Below, piece after piece: positions 6,165 to 13,676 of a stretch of DNA of 43,869 bases (position 1 is the first letter of the stretch; every line of letters begins with the position of its first letter). The DNA lies in IMG/VR virus record IMGVR_UViG_3300024520_000149, positions 1 to 43,869 of that record. The stretch is one strand, 5' to 3'. Made by a program: the position numbers and the translations under genes. The notes beneath the pieces were generated by a model, which saw only the letters and a list, made by a program, of their open reading frames with translations, searched no databases and was not told where the DNA came from. The stretch is from a virus.

Positions 6165-6657
6165 GAGGGTGTTCGACGCCTTAATTTATAACGTAAGGAA
6201 AGGATATGGGAAACACTGTTCAAAAAAATGCAGCAATCTATATAACAATCTTGGTTTCAAGGTTGGGCATGTTGGGCACCACACAAAGGAGGGGGATAGA
6301 AAGATTGGGATTGCAAGCAGGAATAGGAAAAGGAGGGGGTGGACACCCGAAGAAAGAAAGAGGCAGTCAGAGAGGCTTAAAAAGCACTATGACAAGATTG
6401 GTAGAAAGAAATGTACAAGCAGAGACGGGAGAAGGAAATGTTCCCAATGTGTCGAGTGGAGAAAAAAGGTTTTTAAACGGGACGACTATACTTGCCAGAT
6501 TTGTAAAAAGCGGGGTGTCTATATTGAATCAGACCACATTAAGTCTTGGAGCAAGCACAAGGAATTTAGGCATGATATATCAAATGGCAGAGCGCTGTGC
6601 CTGCCCTGTCACCAAAAGACACCGAACTACAAGAGTAAGGCAAAGACACAAGTATGA
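6097..6657 (+). CDS. HNH homing endonuclease inserted at the 3' end of the transketolase gene
   Basis: This 186-aa protein has an N-terminal zinc motif (CQHCKR ... HCSKKCSN), a basic middle (RKRRGWTPEERKRQSERLKKH) and a C-terminal HNH domain: YTCQICKKRG, then ESDHIKSWSKH, then NGRALCLPCHQKT. The HNH core resembles the one fused to the amidotransferase at 10576-11322. The gene starts inside the transketolase frame and ends next to a relic of the transketolase 3' end. It appears to be a free-standing mobile endonuclease that arrived by homing and brought a foreign gene end with it. Confidence 0.87.
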   Translation: MMTPKNTKKGGNFTIKKECQHCKRVFDALIYNVRKGYGKHCSKKCSNLYNNLGFKVGHVGHHTKEGDRKIGIASRNRKRRGWTPEERKRQSERLKKHYDKIGRKKCTSRDGRRKCSQCVEWRKKVFKRDDYTCQICKKRGVYIESDHIKSWSKHKEFRHDISNGRALCLPCHQKTPNYKSKAKTQV

Positions 6658-6715
6658 GTGGCACTACAAGAACCTCACAGAAGAATTATTAGAGTCAGCA
6701 CTCAAACAAGTATGA
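6653..6715 (+). pseudogene. displaced 3' end of the transketolase N-subunit gene
   Basis: These 20 codons plus stop read YEWHYKNLTEELLESALKQV and match YTWHYKNLDDKILKEALEDI at the end of the intact upstream frame (10 of 20 identical). The stop overlaps the ATG of the C-terminal subunit (ATGA), the coupling style of this operon. This therefore looks like the original gene end, separated from its body by the HNH insert. Confidence 0.8.
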
Positions 6716-7176
6716 GCGATTTAAGACAAGCATTTTTCGACGAGATGGAAGTTCTCGCCAAGGAAGACGAGAACGTAATTGTACTTGTTGGGGATTTGGG
6801 GTATTCCTTCTGTGAAGGATACAAAGAGAGATACCCAGAGCAGTTTATAAACGCGGGAGCTGCAGAACAAAATATGGTTGGGGTAGCGGCGGGGTTAGCT
6901 ATCGCTGGCATGAGACCCTATGTCTATAGTGGGGCTATTTTTGCCATAATGCGTCCGTATGAATTTATAAGGGACGACGTGGCATTCAATAACTTAAACG
7001 TGAAAATCATCGGCACGGGGGCAAGTGATTTTTTAGGATTTACTCATGTCCTAGGAGATACGGAAGATGAAGTAGCTATGGTAAACACACTTCCCAACAT
7101 ACATGGAGAAAGAGCAACAGAAGAAACTTTGGGTAAATTATTAAGGAGTAAGGGACCTAAATACATTCGCTTATGA
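6712..7176 (+). CDS. transketolase-like C-terminal (pyrimidine-binding) subunit, 154 aa
   Basis: The pyrimidine-binding fold is recognisable: VIVLVGDLGYS, then FINAGAAEQNMVGVAAGLAIAGMRPYVYS with the catalytic Glu of the EQNM motif, then a phosphate/pyrimidine region (FLGFTHVLGDTEDEVAM). The family is usually about 300 aa with an additional C-terminal domain; here only the Pyr domain remains, so it is a minimal version. The start at 6712 is chosen over 6658 because it overlaps the relic stop codon and the extra N-terminal residues belong to the relic. Works with 5448-6164. Confidence 0.85.
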   Translation: MSDLRQAFFDEMEVLAKEDENVIVLVGDLGYSFCEGYKERYPEQFINAGAAEQNMVGVAAGLAIAGMRPYVYSGAIFAIMRPYEFIRDDVAFNNLNVKIIGTGASDFLGFTHVLGDTEDEVAMVNTLPNIHGERATEETLGKLLRSKGPKYIRL

Positions 7177-7259
7177 TAAAAGGACAAAAACACTCAGAAG
7201 AGTTGTGTCATTCTTGCCATTTAAAAGCAGATAAAAATAAAATAGAATTATGCGTGTAG
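7173..7259 (+). CDS. 28-aa zinc-knuckle peptide
   Basis: The frame MIKGQKHSEELCHSCHLKAD then KNKIELCV fits exactly between its neighbours: ATGA overlap with the transketolase subunit upstream and overlap with the aminotransferase start downstream. It has CHSCH and a final Cys, so it might bind zinc. The gap would otherwise be unexplained. Function unknown. Confidence 0.45.
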   Translation: MIKGQKHSEELCHSCHLKADKNKIELCV

Positions 7260-8293
7260 ATTTCGTAAACTTCGGCGCACAATATCGCCAACACAAAGAA
7301 GAATACGATGAGGCTATTTTTAAGTGTCTCAACGAAGGCAAGTTGATTCTCCAAGAGGATGTAGAGGAATTTGAAGGTAACTTGGCGAAGTTCTTAGGAA
7401 TGAAATATGCAGTAGGAACTAGTAGCGGGACAGATGCATTAACTCTTGCTTTGAAAGCAAAGAGAAGGATTTATCCCGAGTTACGGGCAGGCTCTAGTCG
7501 GGTGGATATTCCAGGCTATACATTCAAGGCTACGATGGAAGCGGCTAGTCACGCTGGCTATTCGCCTATAATAAGTGACATCACAAGAGACAGACTATTA
7601 CCAGAGAATCGGGCTGTGGGGACATCAGTTCCTGTTTATCGCGGGCGGTGTATACCAGTGCATATTGAAGGGTCTGTTTGTAAGGCAAAAGGAACCGTCC
7701 TTGTAGAGGATGCTTGCCAAGCAATAGGAGCTAGGGGAGTGGGTTACTCGGGAACAGCTTGTTATTCATTCTACCCAGCGAAGATTTTGGGAGGATTCGG
7801 AGACGGTGGTGCTGTGGTTACGAACGACAAAGGGGTAGCAGACGAGGTTCGCCTTCTAAGACATCATTGGCAGACTGATAAGGACGAGGAGTATGGGTTC
7901 TGCTCAAGACTAGACAACGTACAGGCAGCTTTCCTTAATGTGAAGCTAAAGTATTTGCCCGGGATTCTTGAAAGACGACAAAAGATAGCTGAAATGTATT
8001 TAGAAGCCCTCACGGACGTTGTGGGGCTTCCTGTAGCCTCTGTTGAGCGCGTTTGGCAAGACTTTGTGTGTACGGTAGAGAATCCCAAAGAACTTCAAGA
8101 GCATCTTAAGAAAAATGGAATAGAAACTCTTGGAGTTGGAATGATTCCACCACATATTGCCCTAAATACTGGGCAGTCACTTCCAAATACAGAAAAGCTC
8201 TATAGAGAAATGATACGACTTCCTCTCAACGAAACTCTGACCGACGATGACGTGAACTATGTGATTTCTAAAGTAAATGAGTTATATGATTAA
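7250..8293 (+). CDS. DegT/DnrJ/EryC1/StrS-family sugar aminotransferase
   Basis: A PLP-dependent aminotransferase acting on nucleotide-linked keto-sugars. Visible motifs: GTSSGTDALTLAL (cofactor phosphate region), VEDACQAIGA (Asp contacting the PLP ring, Gln), and YSFYPAKILGGFGDGGAVVT with the Schiff-base Lys in SFYPAKILG. RLDNVQAAFL follows. The length of 347 aa is normal for the family. It probably acts on the 4-keto (or 3-keto) sugar made by the neighbouring dehydratase. It overlaps the dehydratase gene by 17 nt. Confidence 0.92.
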   Translation: MRVDFVNFGAQYRQHKEEYDEAIFKCLNEGKLILQEDVEEFEGNLAKFLGMKYAVGTSSGTDALTLALKAKRRIYPELRAGSSRVDIPGYTFKATMEAASHAGYSPIISDITRDRLLPENRAVGTSVPVYRGRCIPVHIEGSVCKAKGTVLVEDACQAIGARGVGYSGTACYSFYPAKILGGFGDGGAVVTNDKGVADEVRLLRHHWQTDKDEEYGFCSRLDNVQAAFLNVKLKYLPGILERRQKIAEMYLEALTDVVGLPVASVERVWQDFVCTVENPKELQEHLKKNGIETLGVGMIPPHIALNTGQSLPNTEKLYREMIRLPLNETLTDDDVNYVISKVNELYD

Positions 8294-9104
8294 AGGAAAA
8301 AGAATTTTAATAGCGGGTTCAGCGGGTTCGATAGGTTCGGAGTTAGTTCGGCAACTCGCCCCCAACAACACCATTTACAGTGTTGATATAAACGAGTCGG
8401 GACTCTTTGACTTGGAGCAGACTCTCAATACTCCAAATGTAACCTCAAGAGTCAGTGACATACGAGACAGAAGAACTGTTGAGGACATCTTCCAAGACTT
8501 CAAACCGCACATAGTCATAAATTGTGCCGCTTATAAACACGTTCCTCTAATGCAGTACACCCCAGAGGAGGCAATTAAGACCAACGTACTCGGACACCTT
8601 AACTTGGTTCATACAGCAAAGACATGGGAGTGTGTAGAGAAGTTTATTTACATAAGCACTGACAAGGCTGTGAGTTCCCACTCAATTATGGGAGCAACTA
8701 AACTACTAGGAGAAAGAATCACTACAAACCAAGGATATACTGTGATTAGATTTGGTAACGTAATGAACTCTAGGGGGAGCTTATTTAAAATTTGGCAACG
8801 TCAGATAGACAACGGGGAGGACATTACAGTGACGGATGAGCGAATGGAGCGCTATTTTATGACTATCCCCGAAGCTGTGGAGCTTGTGATAGAGGCGGCT
8901 GTCGATAGTAAAGGAGGAGATACTTACATCATGGACATGGGCAAAAAGGTCAACATTTATGAGTTAGCGAAGAAGATAGTAAAGGGTTCCGACGTTGAAA
9001 TCAAAATCACAGGAATCAGAGAAGGAGAGACATTGACAGAGGAGATTATGACTTCCGAGGAAAAGCAAAGAGCAACATTAAAAGGTAAATTCTATATATT
9101 ATGA
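8277..9104 (+). CDS. FlaA1/PseB/CapD-type nucleotide-sugar dehydratase, 275 aa
   Basis: A short-chain dehydrogenase fold for UDP-sugars: GSAGSIGSELVRQL (NAD-binding), INCAAYKHVPLMQ, STDKAVSSHSIMGATKLLGE with the Met-x3-Lys version of the catalytic pair, RFGNVMNSRGS, then MTIPEAVELV. FlaA1/PseB enzymes convert UDP-GlcNAc to a 4-keto-6-deoxy product. It lacks the membrane domain of full CapD/WbpM. An alternative start is the ATG at 8286. Product and substrate are inferred from the family. Confidence 0.9.
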   Translation: MSYMIKGKRILIAGSAGSIGSELVRQLAPNNTIYSVDINESGLFDLEQTLNTPNVTSRVSDIRDRRTVEDIFQDFKPHIVINCAAYKHVPLMQYTPEEAIKTNVLGHLNLVHTAKTWECVEKFIYISTDKAVSSHSIMGATKLLGERITTNQGYTVIRFGNVMNSRGSLFKIWQRQIDNGEDITVTDERMERYFMTIPEAVELVIEAAVDSKGGDTYIMDMGKKVNIYELAKKIVKGSDVEIKITGIREGETLTEEIMTSEEKQRATLKGKFYIL

Positions 9105-10018
9105 AAATCCTAATTACAGGAAGCAGGGGGTTTGTTGGGACAGAGACAGTCAAGTTATTAGAAAAGGAAGTGGAGGTTACAAGGATAGGTTCGGGGTCTA
9201 CTTCAAAACTAGAGATGTCATCGTTCCCCGAGTGTAAACATGAGATTATAGGCTTCGACCTGATGGATGGTTACGATATTCGTGACCGAGACCTATTAGA
9301 GAATGTAATAGAAAGCGAGAACCCAGATCGCATCTTGCACCTAGCAGCTGTAGCAAGGTTTGCAGACGCAGATGCTGACCCTAAACTAGCTTTCGAGACT
9401 AACGTGGACGGTACACGAAACGTAGCGGAATTGGCTGAGGCTTATCACGTTCCAGTCGTGTATGCCTCAACAGGTTCGGTTTATATGCCCATCCTTAACA
9501 TGGAGGACTCTATCAAGGAAGACTGGCGCGGTGTAGGTAACTCAGTCTATGGTTGTACTAAATACATGGGAGAGACGTTAATTAGAGGCGTAAACCCACA
9601 TATCATTCTTAGATACGCACATCTATATGGTAAAGAAAAAAGGACGCACGGTCTTATAGGAGGTTTTATGGATAGGATATCTCGTGGGCTGGCACCCACC
9701 CTTTATGGTGGAAAACAATCAAACGATTTCACTTACATACTTGACGTTGCTGCAGCAAATGTCGCAGCACTAACAGCTCCGTGGGATAAGTGGAACCAAG
9801 CATACAATATCGGTACAGGAGAAGAACTTACCGCAGAGGAAGCAGGTAAAATAATTTGTGAACACGCAGGATACAAAGGAGAAATAGACGTTAAAAAAGG
9901 CAGAACGGTAGACCCCGACAGATTCTTTTTCGATTGCAGCAAAGCTGAGCGAATGCTCGGGTTCAAAGCCGAGTACGGTTTTGCTGATGGACTCAAACAT
10001 ATGTTCAAGGAGGACTAA
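9101..10018 (+). CDS. NAD-dependent nucleotide-sugar epimerase/dehydratase, 305 aa
   Basis: An extended short-chain dehydrogenase: MKILITGSRGFVGTETVKLL (Rossmann), LHLAAVARFADADADPKLAFETNVDGT, ASTGSVY, then YGCTKYMGE with catalytic Tyr-x3-Lys, and LRYAHLYG. The C-terminal half binds the sugar (FADGLKHMFKED end). It is a GalE/RfbB-like relative; whether it epimerises or dehydrates cannot be read from the sequence. It overlaps the previous stop by 4 nt. Confidence 0.88.
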   Translation: MKILITGSRGFVGTETVKLLEKEVEVTRIGSGSTSKLEMSSFPECKHEIIGFDLMDGYDIRDRDLLENVIESENPDRILHLAAVARFADADADPKLAFETNVDGTRNVAELAEAYHVPVVYASTGSVYMPILNMEDSIKEDWRGVGNSVYGCTKYMGETLIRGVNPHIILRYAHLYGKEKRTHGLIGGFMDRISRGLAPTLYGGKQSNDFTYILDVAAANVAALTAPWDKWNQAYNIGTGEELTAEEAGKIICEHAGYKGEIDVKKGRTVDPDRFFFDCSKAERMLGFKAEYGFADGLKHMFKED

Positions 10019-10020
10019 AT

Positions 10021-10491
10021 ATGAATGAGTTTTTAGATGGAGGTATGGGTTGGCCGAAGAGAGCAGCTATAATCAACTCCGTGAAAGAGAAAGGTGGTAC
10101 CATCTGGTATCCCGAACTTTCAAACTTCTGCCCCGCCAAGTTTGGCGTTCGCTGCATTGTACATTCACACGTTTGGGTAGGTGATGAGGTGATTCTCGGT
10201 GACGATGTCCGCATCCAAGCCTTCGCCTTCATTCCGAACGGTGTAATCGTCGGAGACAATGTCTTCATTGGGCCACGTGTTACATTTACCAACGACAAGC
10301 ATCCACCGTCAACGAACTGGGACACAACCTTTGTTCAAGATGGAGTTTCGATTGGTGCTGGTGCAATAATTCTTCCTGGTCTTGTACTGGGGAAGAACTG
10401 CGTTATCGGAGCCGGAGCCGTTGTCACAAAGAGCATCCCACCGAATGAGACTTGGTGGGGTAATCCAGCAAAGCCAAGGGGAGGGGCTTGA
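10021..10491 (+). CDS. left-handed beta-helix acyltransferase, 156 aa
   Basis: Hexapeptide repeats of the form (I/V/L)Gxxxx are clear: VGDEVILGDDVRIQA, VGDNVFIGPRVTFTNDKHP, GAGAIILPGLVLGKNCVIGAGAVVTKSI and the terminal NPAKP. The FTNDKHP segment resembles WbpD-type UDP-sugar N-acetyltransferases and places a catalytic His. It likely acylates the amino group introduced by the aminotransferase. Confidence 0.88.
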   Translation: MNEFLDGGMGWPKRAAIINSVKEKGGTIWYPELSNFCPAKFGVRCIVHSHVWVGDEVILGDDVRIQAFAFIPNGVIVGDNVFIGPRVTFTNDKHPPSTNWDTTFVQDGVSIGAGAIILPGLVLGKNCVIGAGAVVTKSIPPNETWWGNPAKPRGGA

Positions 10492-10505
10492 GCCTCCCCA
10501 CTATT

Positions 10506-10574
10506 GCCAGTTGAATGGTTCGTCGGTAGCATCCATTAACTACTGTGAATTGGGTTCGATTCCCTACTCTGGCA
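10506..10574 (+). tRNA. tRNA-like sequence, probably degenerate
   Basis: The 3' part has a near-consensus T arm (GGGTTCGATTCCC) followed by CTGGCA, which pairs with TGCCAG at the 5' end. Between them is a D-loop-like TCGTCGGTAG with ATG/CAT as a short stem. The anticodon stem pairs poorly, U33 is missing, and there is no room for a variable loop. No CCA is encoded. It sits in the gap between two sugar genes and touches the next start codon. I treat it as a tRNA remnant. Confidence 0.35.
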
Positions 10575-10575
10575 C

Positions 10576-11322
10576 ATGCAAACACAATGCCGCAGATGTG
10601 TTTTAGATAAGTCCGCCGAGGAGATAACCTTTGACGAGAAGGGGGTGTGTAACTTCTGCCACATGGCACAGAGGGAGTTAGATTTAATTGGTCACAGGTG
10701 GTGCGAGAGAGCTAATGAAGGGGAGGTCGTTTCGTTCCCACCCACACTTCCTAATGACTTGTTCTTCCCTGTACCTTCTCTATATGATAGACTAATAGGT
10801 ATGGTTTTTGAAAAAGGACATAAGATATTTCTCGGGCGCAAACACTCTGAGGCAACAAAGGAGAAAATGCGTGAGAAAGCCACGGGGCGTAAGCATAATG
10901 AAGAGACAAAAGAAAAATTAAGACAGGGTCGTATTGGTATGAAGCACACAGAAGAGACGAAAAAAAAGATGAGCGAACAAAGGGGGGGAGAAAACAATGC
11001 ATTTTATGGGAAAAAACACACAATGGAAACACAGGAAAGATTGTCTGCGTATAGAGGTGAGTTAAAAGGTAACTGGAAAGGTGGTATCACACCGATTCGT
11101 AAGAAAGAAAGAAGCACCTTTGAGTATCAAAATTGGAGAAAAGCAGTAAAAGAAAGAGATGAGTATAAGTGTCTACGGTGTGGTTCAGAAGACAATTTAG
11201 AGGCAGACCATATTAAATCGTTTGCTTATCATCCTGAGCTGCGATTTGATATTGAGAATGGGCGTACTTTATGTCGCGATTGTCATAAAAAAACAGACAG
11301 TTATGGAAAAGTTGAAAAATAA
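10576..11322 (+). CDS. N-acetyl sugar amidotransferase N-terminus fused to a NUMOD3-HNH endonuclease
   Basis: Residues 1-35 carry the zinc-finger start typical of WbpG/PseA-type N-acetyl sugar amidotransferases: CRRCVLDKSAEEITFDEKGV followed by CNFCHMAQ. From about residue 80 the protein becomes a homing endonuclease: repeated GRKHSEATKEKM, GRKHNEETKEKL, GMKHTEETKKKM elements (NUMOD3) and an HNH core (YKCLRCGSED, EADHIKSFAYHPEL, NGRTLCRDCHKKT). The rest of the amidotransferase follows as a separate gene (11303-12175). The amidotransferase has thus been split by a mobile HNH unit; the halves may reassociate or the N-part may be spliced. Confidence 0.85.
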   Translation: MQTQCRRCVLDKSAEEITFDEKGVCNFCHMAQRELDLIGHRWCERANEGEVVSFPPTLPNDLFFPVPSLYDRLIGMVFEKGHKIFLGRKHSEATKEKMREKATGRKHNEETKEKLRQGRIGMKHTEETKKKMSEQRGGENNAFYGKKHTMETQERLSAYRGELKGNWKGGITPIRKKERSTFEYQNWRKAVKERDEYKCLRCGSEDNLEADHIKSFAYHPELRFDIENGRTLCRDCHKKTDSYGKVEK

Positions 11323-12175
11323 ATATTCATGTTTGATTGGTTTGAGCGGAGGTGCTGATTCGTCGTATGTACTACACAAGGCGGTAGAGCTGGGGCTTAA
11401 ACCCTTGTGTTTTTCGGTAGACAACGGTTGGAACGACCCCAAGGCAGACGAGAACATCATGCGGCTTGTCGAGACCTTAAAGGTTCCGTTCTATCGCTAC
11501 ACCATAGACCTTAAAAAGTTCCGCGACTTACAATCAGCTTTTATAAAAGCGGGATTGAAGAACATCGAAATCCCCACAGACCACATTTTAATGGCAACAA
11601 CTTATGAGATGGCTGCTAAGAACGGTATCAAGTATGTCTTGTCAGGTGGGAATGTAGCAACCGAGTCTATAATGCCCGCCAGTTGGGGCTACAACGCCAG
11701 AGACCTTGTTCACATCAGAGATGTTTATAGGAAAATGAAGGGAAAAAAACTTACGGGGTTGCCTGTTTGTTCTCTCTTAAAGTGGAACTACTACAAGTGG
11801 ATTAAGGGCATCAAGATACTCTACCCTTTAGATGTATGGGGTTACAACAGACAAGACGCCATTTGGATACTGGAGGAGAAGTACGGTTGGAAAAACTACC
11901 ACGAAAAGCATTGCGAGAACACATTTACTTGGTGGTTCCAAAACTACTATCTATTCGAGAAGTTCGGAATAGATAAACGTAAAGCTCACTTATCGTCGCT
12001 GATAAACTCGGGACAGATGACAAGAGAGGAAGCTTTAGAAGAATTGCAGAAATGTCCTGTTTACCCAACGATAGGCTTAGAGCAAAGAGTGACGAGGTAC
12101 CCCAAAGGAAGTCACGACGACTACGCCAAGGATAGGTACGACTTAATAGCTAAGATAGTTAAATGGAAATCTTAG
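11303..12175 (+). CDS. N-acetyl sugar amidotransferase, catalytic C-terminal part (WbpG/PseA type)
   Basis: A PP-loop ATP pyrophosphatase: CLIGLSGGADSSYVLHKAVE (PP-loop SGGADS), then FSVDNGWND, IEIPTDHIL, YVLSGGNVATE and a long C-terminal region normal for the family. WbpG/PseA-type enzymes convert an N-acetyl group to an acetamidino group with ammonia from a glutamine amidotransferase. Its usual zinc-finger N-terminus is on the previous gene. I chose the ATG at 11303, which overlaps the HNH stop; the 27 extra upstream codons lie inside the HNH gene. Confidence 0.88.
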   Translation: MEKLKNKYSCLIGLSGGADSSYVLHKAVELGLKPLCFSVDNGWNDPKADENIMRLVETLKVPFYRYTIDLKKFRDLQSAFIKAGLKNIEIPTDHILMATTYEMAAKNGIKYVLSGGNVATESIMPASWGYNARDLVHIRDVYRKMKGKKLTGLPVCSLLKWNYYKWIKGIKILYPLDVWGYNRQDAIWILEEKYGWKNYHEKHCENTFTWWFQNYYLFEKFGIDKRKAHLSSLINSGQMTREEALEELQKCPVYPTIGLEQRVTRYPKGSHDDYAKDRYDLIAKIVKWKS

Positions 12176-12627
12176 GAGAGTTCACAACGTCTTTAGTCAA
12201 GGCACTGGGTGAAATAGACAAAAGCTGGGAGGAGTATGACGGGCTTGTAGTGTGTGGTTCCCACTCTCCGACCGACATAGAGGAGAGGATTGAGAAGATA
12301 AAAGAAGCTGGGGAGTCGGGCAGACCGTTTTTAGGAATATGTCACGGACATCAACTTGCGGCAATACAGTGGGCGAGGGCTAATGGTATACTAGATGCTA
12401 CGAGCGAGGAGTTCGGTGAGGGAACTTTTGTTGTTAAAAGACGTGACCAACTGGATGTTGGTTTGTTAGATGGAGAGACTTATTGGAGCAACTACGCGGT
12501 GGCGATTGATTGGCAGAAACCAGACTACTTCTTTACCACCCCATCGCACCCCGAGTACCAGAGCTCCAAACACAGTCCTCATCCTTTACTCGTTAATTTC
12601 CTCAAAGCATGCAAAAAAGCCACATAA
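12163..12627 (+). CDS. class I glutamine amidotransferase, 154 aa
   Basis: The Cys-His-Glu triad is visible: LGICHGHQLAA with the nucleophilic Cys, and SHPEYQSS with His and Glu, followed by HPLLVNFLKA as in CTP-synthase-type glutaminase domains. It would hydrolyse glutamine and feed ammonia to the neighbouring PP-loop amidotransferase, replacing the HisH-like partner seen in WbpG/PseA systems. It is short for the family (about 190-200 aa). It overlaps the neighbours at both ends. Confidence 0.85.
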   Translation: MEILGEFTTSLVKALGEIDKSWEEYDGLVVCGSHSPTDIEERIEKIKEAGESGRPFLGICHGHQLAAIQWARANGILDATSEEFGEGTFVVKRRDQLDVGLLDGETYWSNYAVAIDWQKPDYFFTTPSHPEYQSSKHSPHPLLVNFLKACKKAT

Positions 12628-12797
12628 CATTTAGTCTAGATGACAAGGAAATCACTGCGAGGGGGTTTTCTTCTTTGATACACAATATCCTTTTGATTCA
12701 AAATACAAAGATTAAGGAAATGGGAGAGATTGTCGACGTTCGAGACATTAGTGAAGATGAAGATAAAATTAATATAGAAATTACTTATGCAAGTTAG
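12609..12797 (+). CDS. hypothetical protein, 62 aa
   Basis: A small acidic protein with alternating strand-like segments (HITFSLDDKEITARG ... INIEITYAS). It overlaps both neighbours by 11-19 nt, so it is embedded in the sugar operon. No family recognised. Confidence 0.55.
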   Translation: MQKSHITFSLDDKEITARGFSSLIHNILLIQNTKIKEMGEIVDVRDISEDEDKINIEITYAS

Positions 12798-13656
12798 AGT
12801 AGCGCCGTCACTAGGAGAGTTAGAAGGGACACATCAAGATGTGTGGGGCACTGATGTATATCCTGAAGTTTTTGGTGAGTTTTTTATTGGATGGCGGGAA
12901 GAGCCGACAGTTTTCTTCGGACTCTACGGGTTGCCCGATTTCTTTACACTGTGGAGACACGAGGGAGACAGGTACATTCTGTGGGCTGGCACAGACATAA
13001 CTCACTTTCAATCGGGGTATTGGTTAGAAGAAGGCGGCAACGTAAGAATAGACTCCACGCCCTTAGCACAGTGGATAGAGAAGAACTGCGAAAGCTGGGT
13101 GGAGAATGAAGTGGAACGTGTGGCACTGGAAGATATGGGTATTACAGCTAAAGTTTGTCCTTCTTTTATGGGAGACGTAGACGACTATGAAGTTAAATAC
13201 CAACAACAAGACCGCCCCCAAGTATATCTTAGTGTGAGTGGAAATAACTTTGACCTATATGGGTGGCACACAATAGAACAGATTGCAGACCAGTGCAAAG
13301 TGGACTTTCATTTATACGGCAACACAGAGCCGTGGGAGAGCAAGCATATAAATGTGTTCGTCCACGGGAGGGTTCCAAAGGAGCAAATGAACGAGGAGAT
13401 TAAATATATGCAGTGTGGGCTTAGACTTTGTGTAGAGATGGATGGATTTTCGGAGGTGACTGCAAAAAGTGTTCTATGGGGGCAGTATCCTATTGTCGCC
13501 GAGAGTTACAAGTACCCTCATTTAGATTCGTTTCGAAACACAAATCATTTAGTACAGCAATTGAATAGGTTGAAGTATAAGAAAGGCCCTAACCCAGTAC
13601 GAGATTACTATATTAGTAGATTAAATTCTTTCCCGTGGAACATAAAAAGGAATTAG
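12787..13656 (+). CDS. putative GT-B glycosyltransferase, 289 aa
   Basis: The C-terminal half resembles the nucleotide-sugar-binding half of GT-B enzymes: a predicted strand PQVYLSVSGNN, then HLYGNTEPWESKHINVFVHG, MQCGLRLCVEMDGFSEVTAK and WGQYPIVAESYKYPH, with the E-x7-E-like DGFSEVTAK element. The N-terminal half (FFIGWREEPTVFFGLYGL) would hold the acceptor. Its neighbours make sugar donors. The exact family is not certain. Confidence 0.65.
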   Translation: MQVRVAPSLGELEGTHQDVWGTDVYPEVFGEFFIGWREEPTVFFGLYGLPDFFTLWRHEGDRYILWAGTDITHFQSGYWLEEGGNVRIDSTPLAQWIEKNCESWVENEVERVALEDMGITAKVCPSFMGDVDDYEVKYQQQDRPQVYLSVSGNNFDLYGWHTIEQIADQCKVDFHLYGNTEPWESKHINVFVHGRVPKEQMNEEIKYMQCGLRLCVEMDGFSEVTAKSVLWGQYPIVAESYKYPHLDSFRNTNHLVQQLNRLKYKKGPNPVRDYYISRLNSFPWNIKRN

Positions 13657-13676
13657 AGGCTTCTGTAAGGGATAAT

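Noticed and set aside
6206-6715. 169-codon frame running through the HNH gene into the transketolase relic
   Set aside because: It is the out-of-frame reading of the HNH gene; only its last 20 codons have homology, as the displaced gene end.
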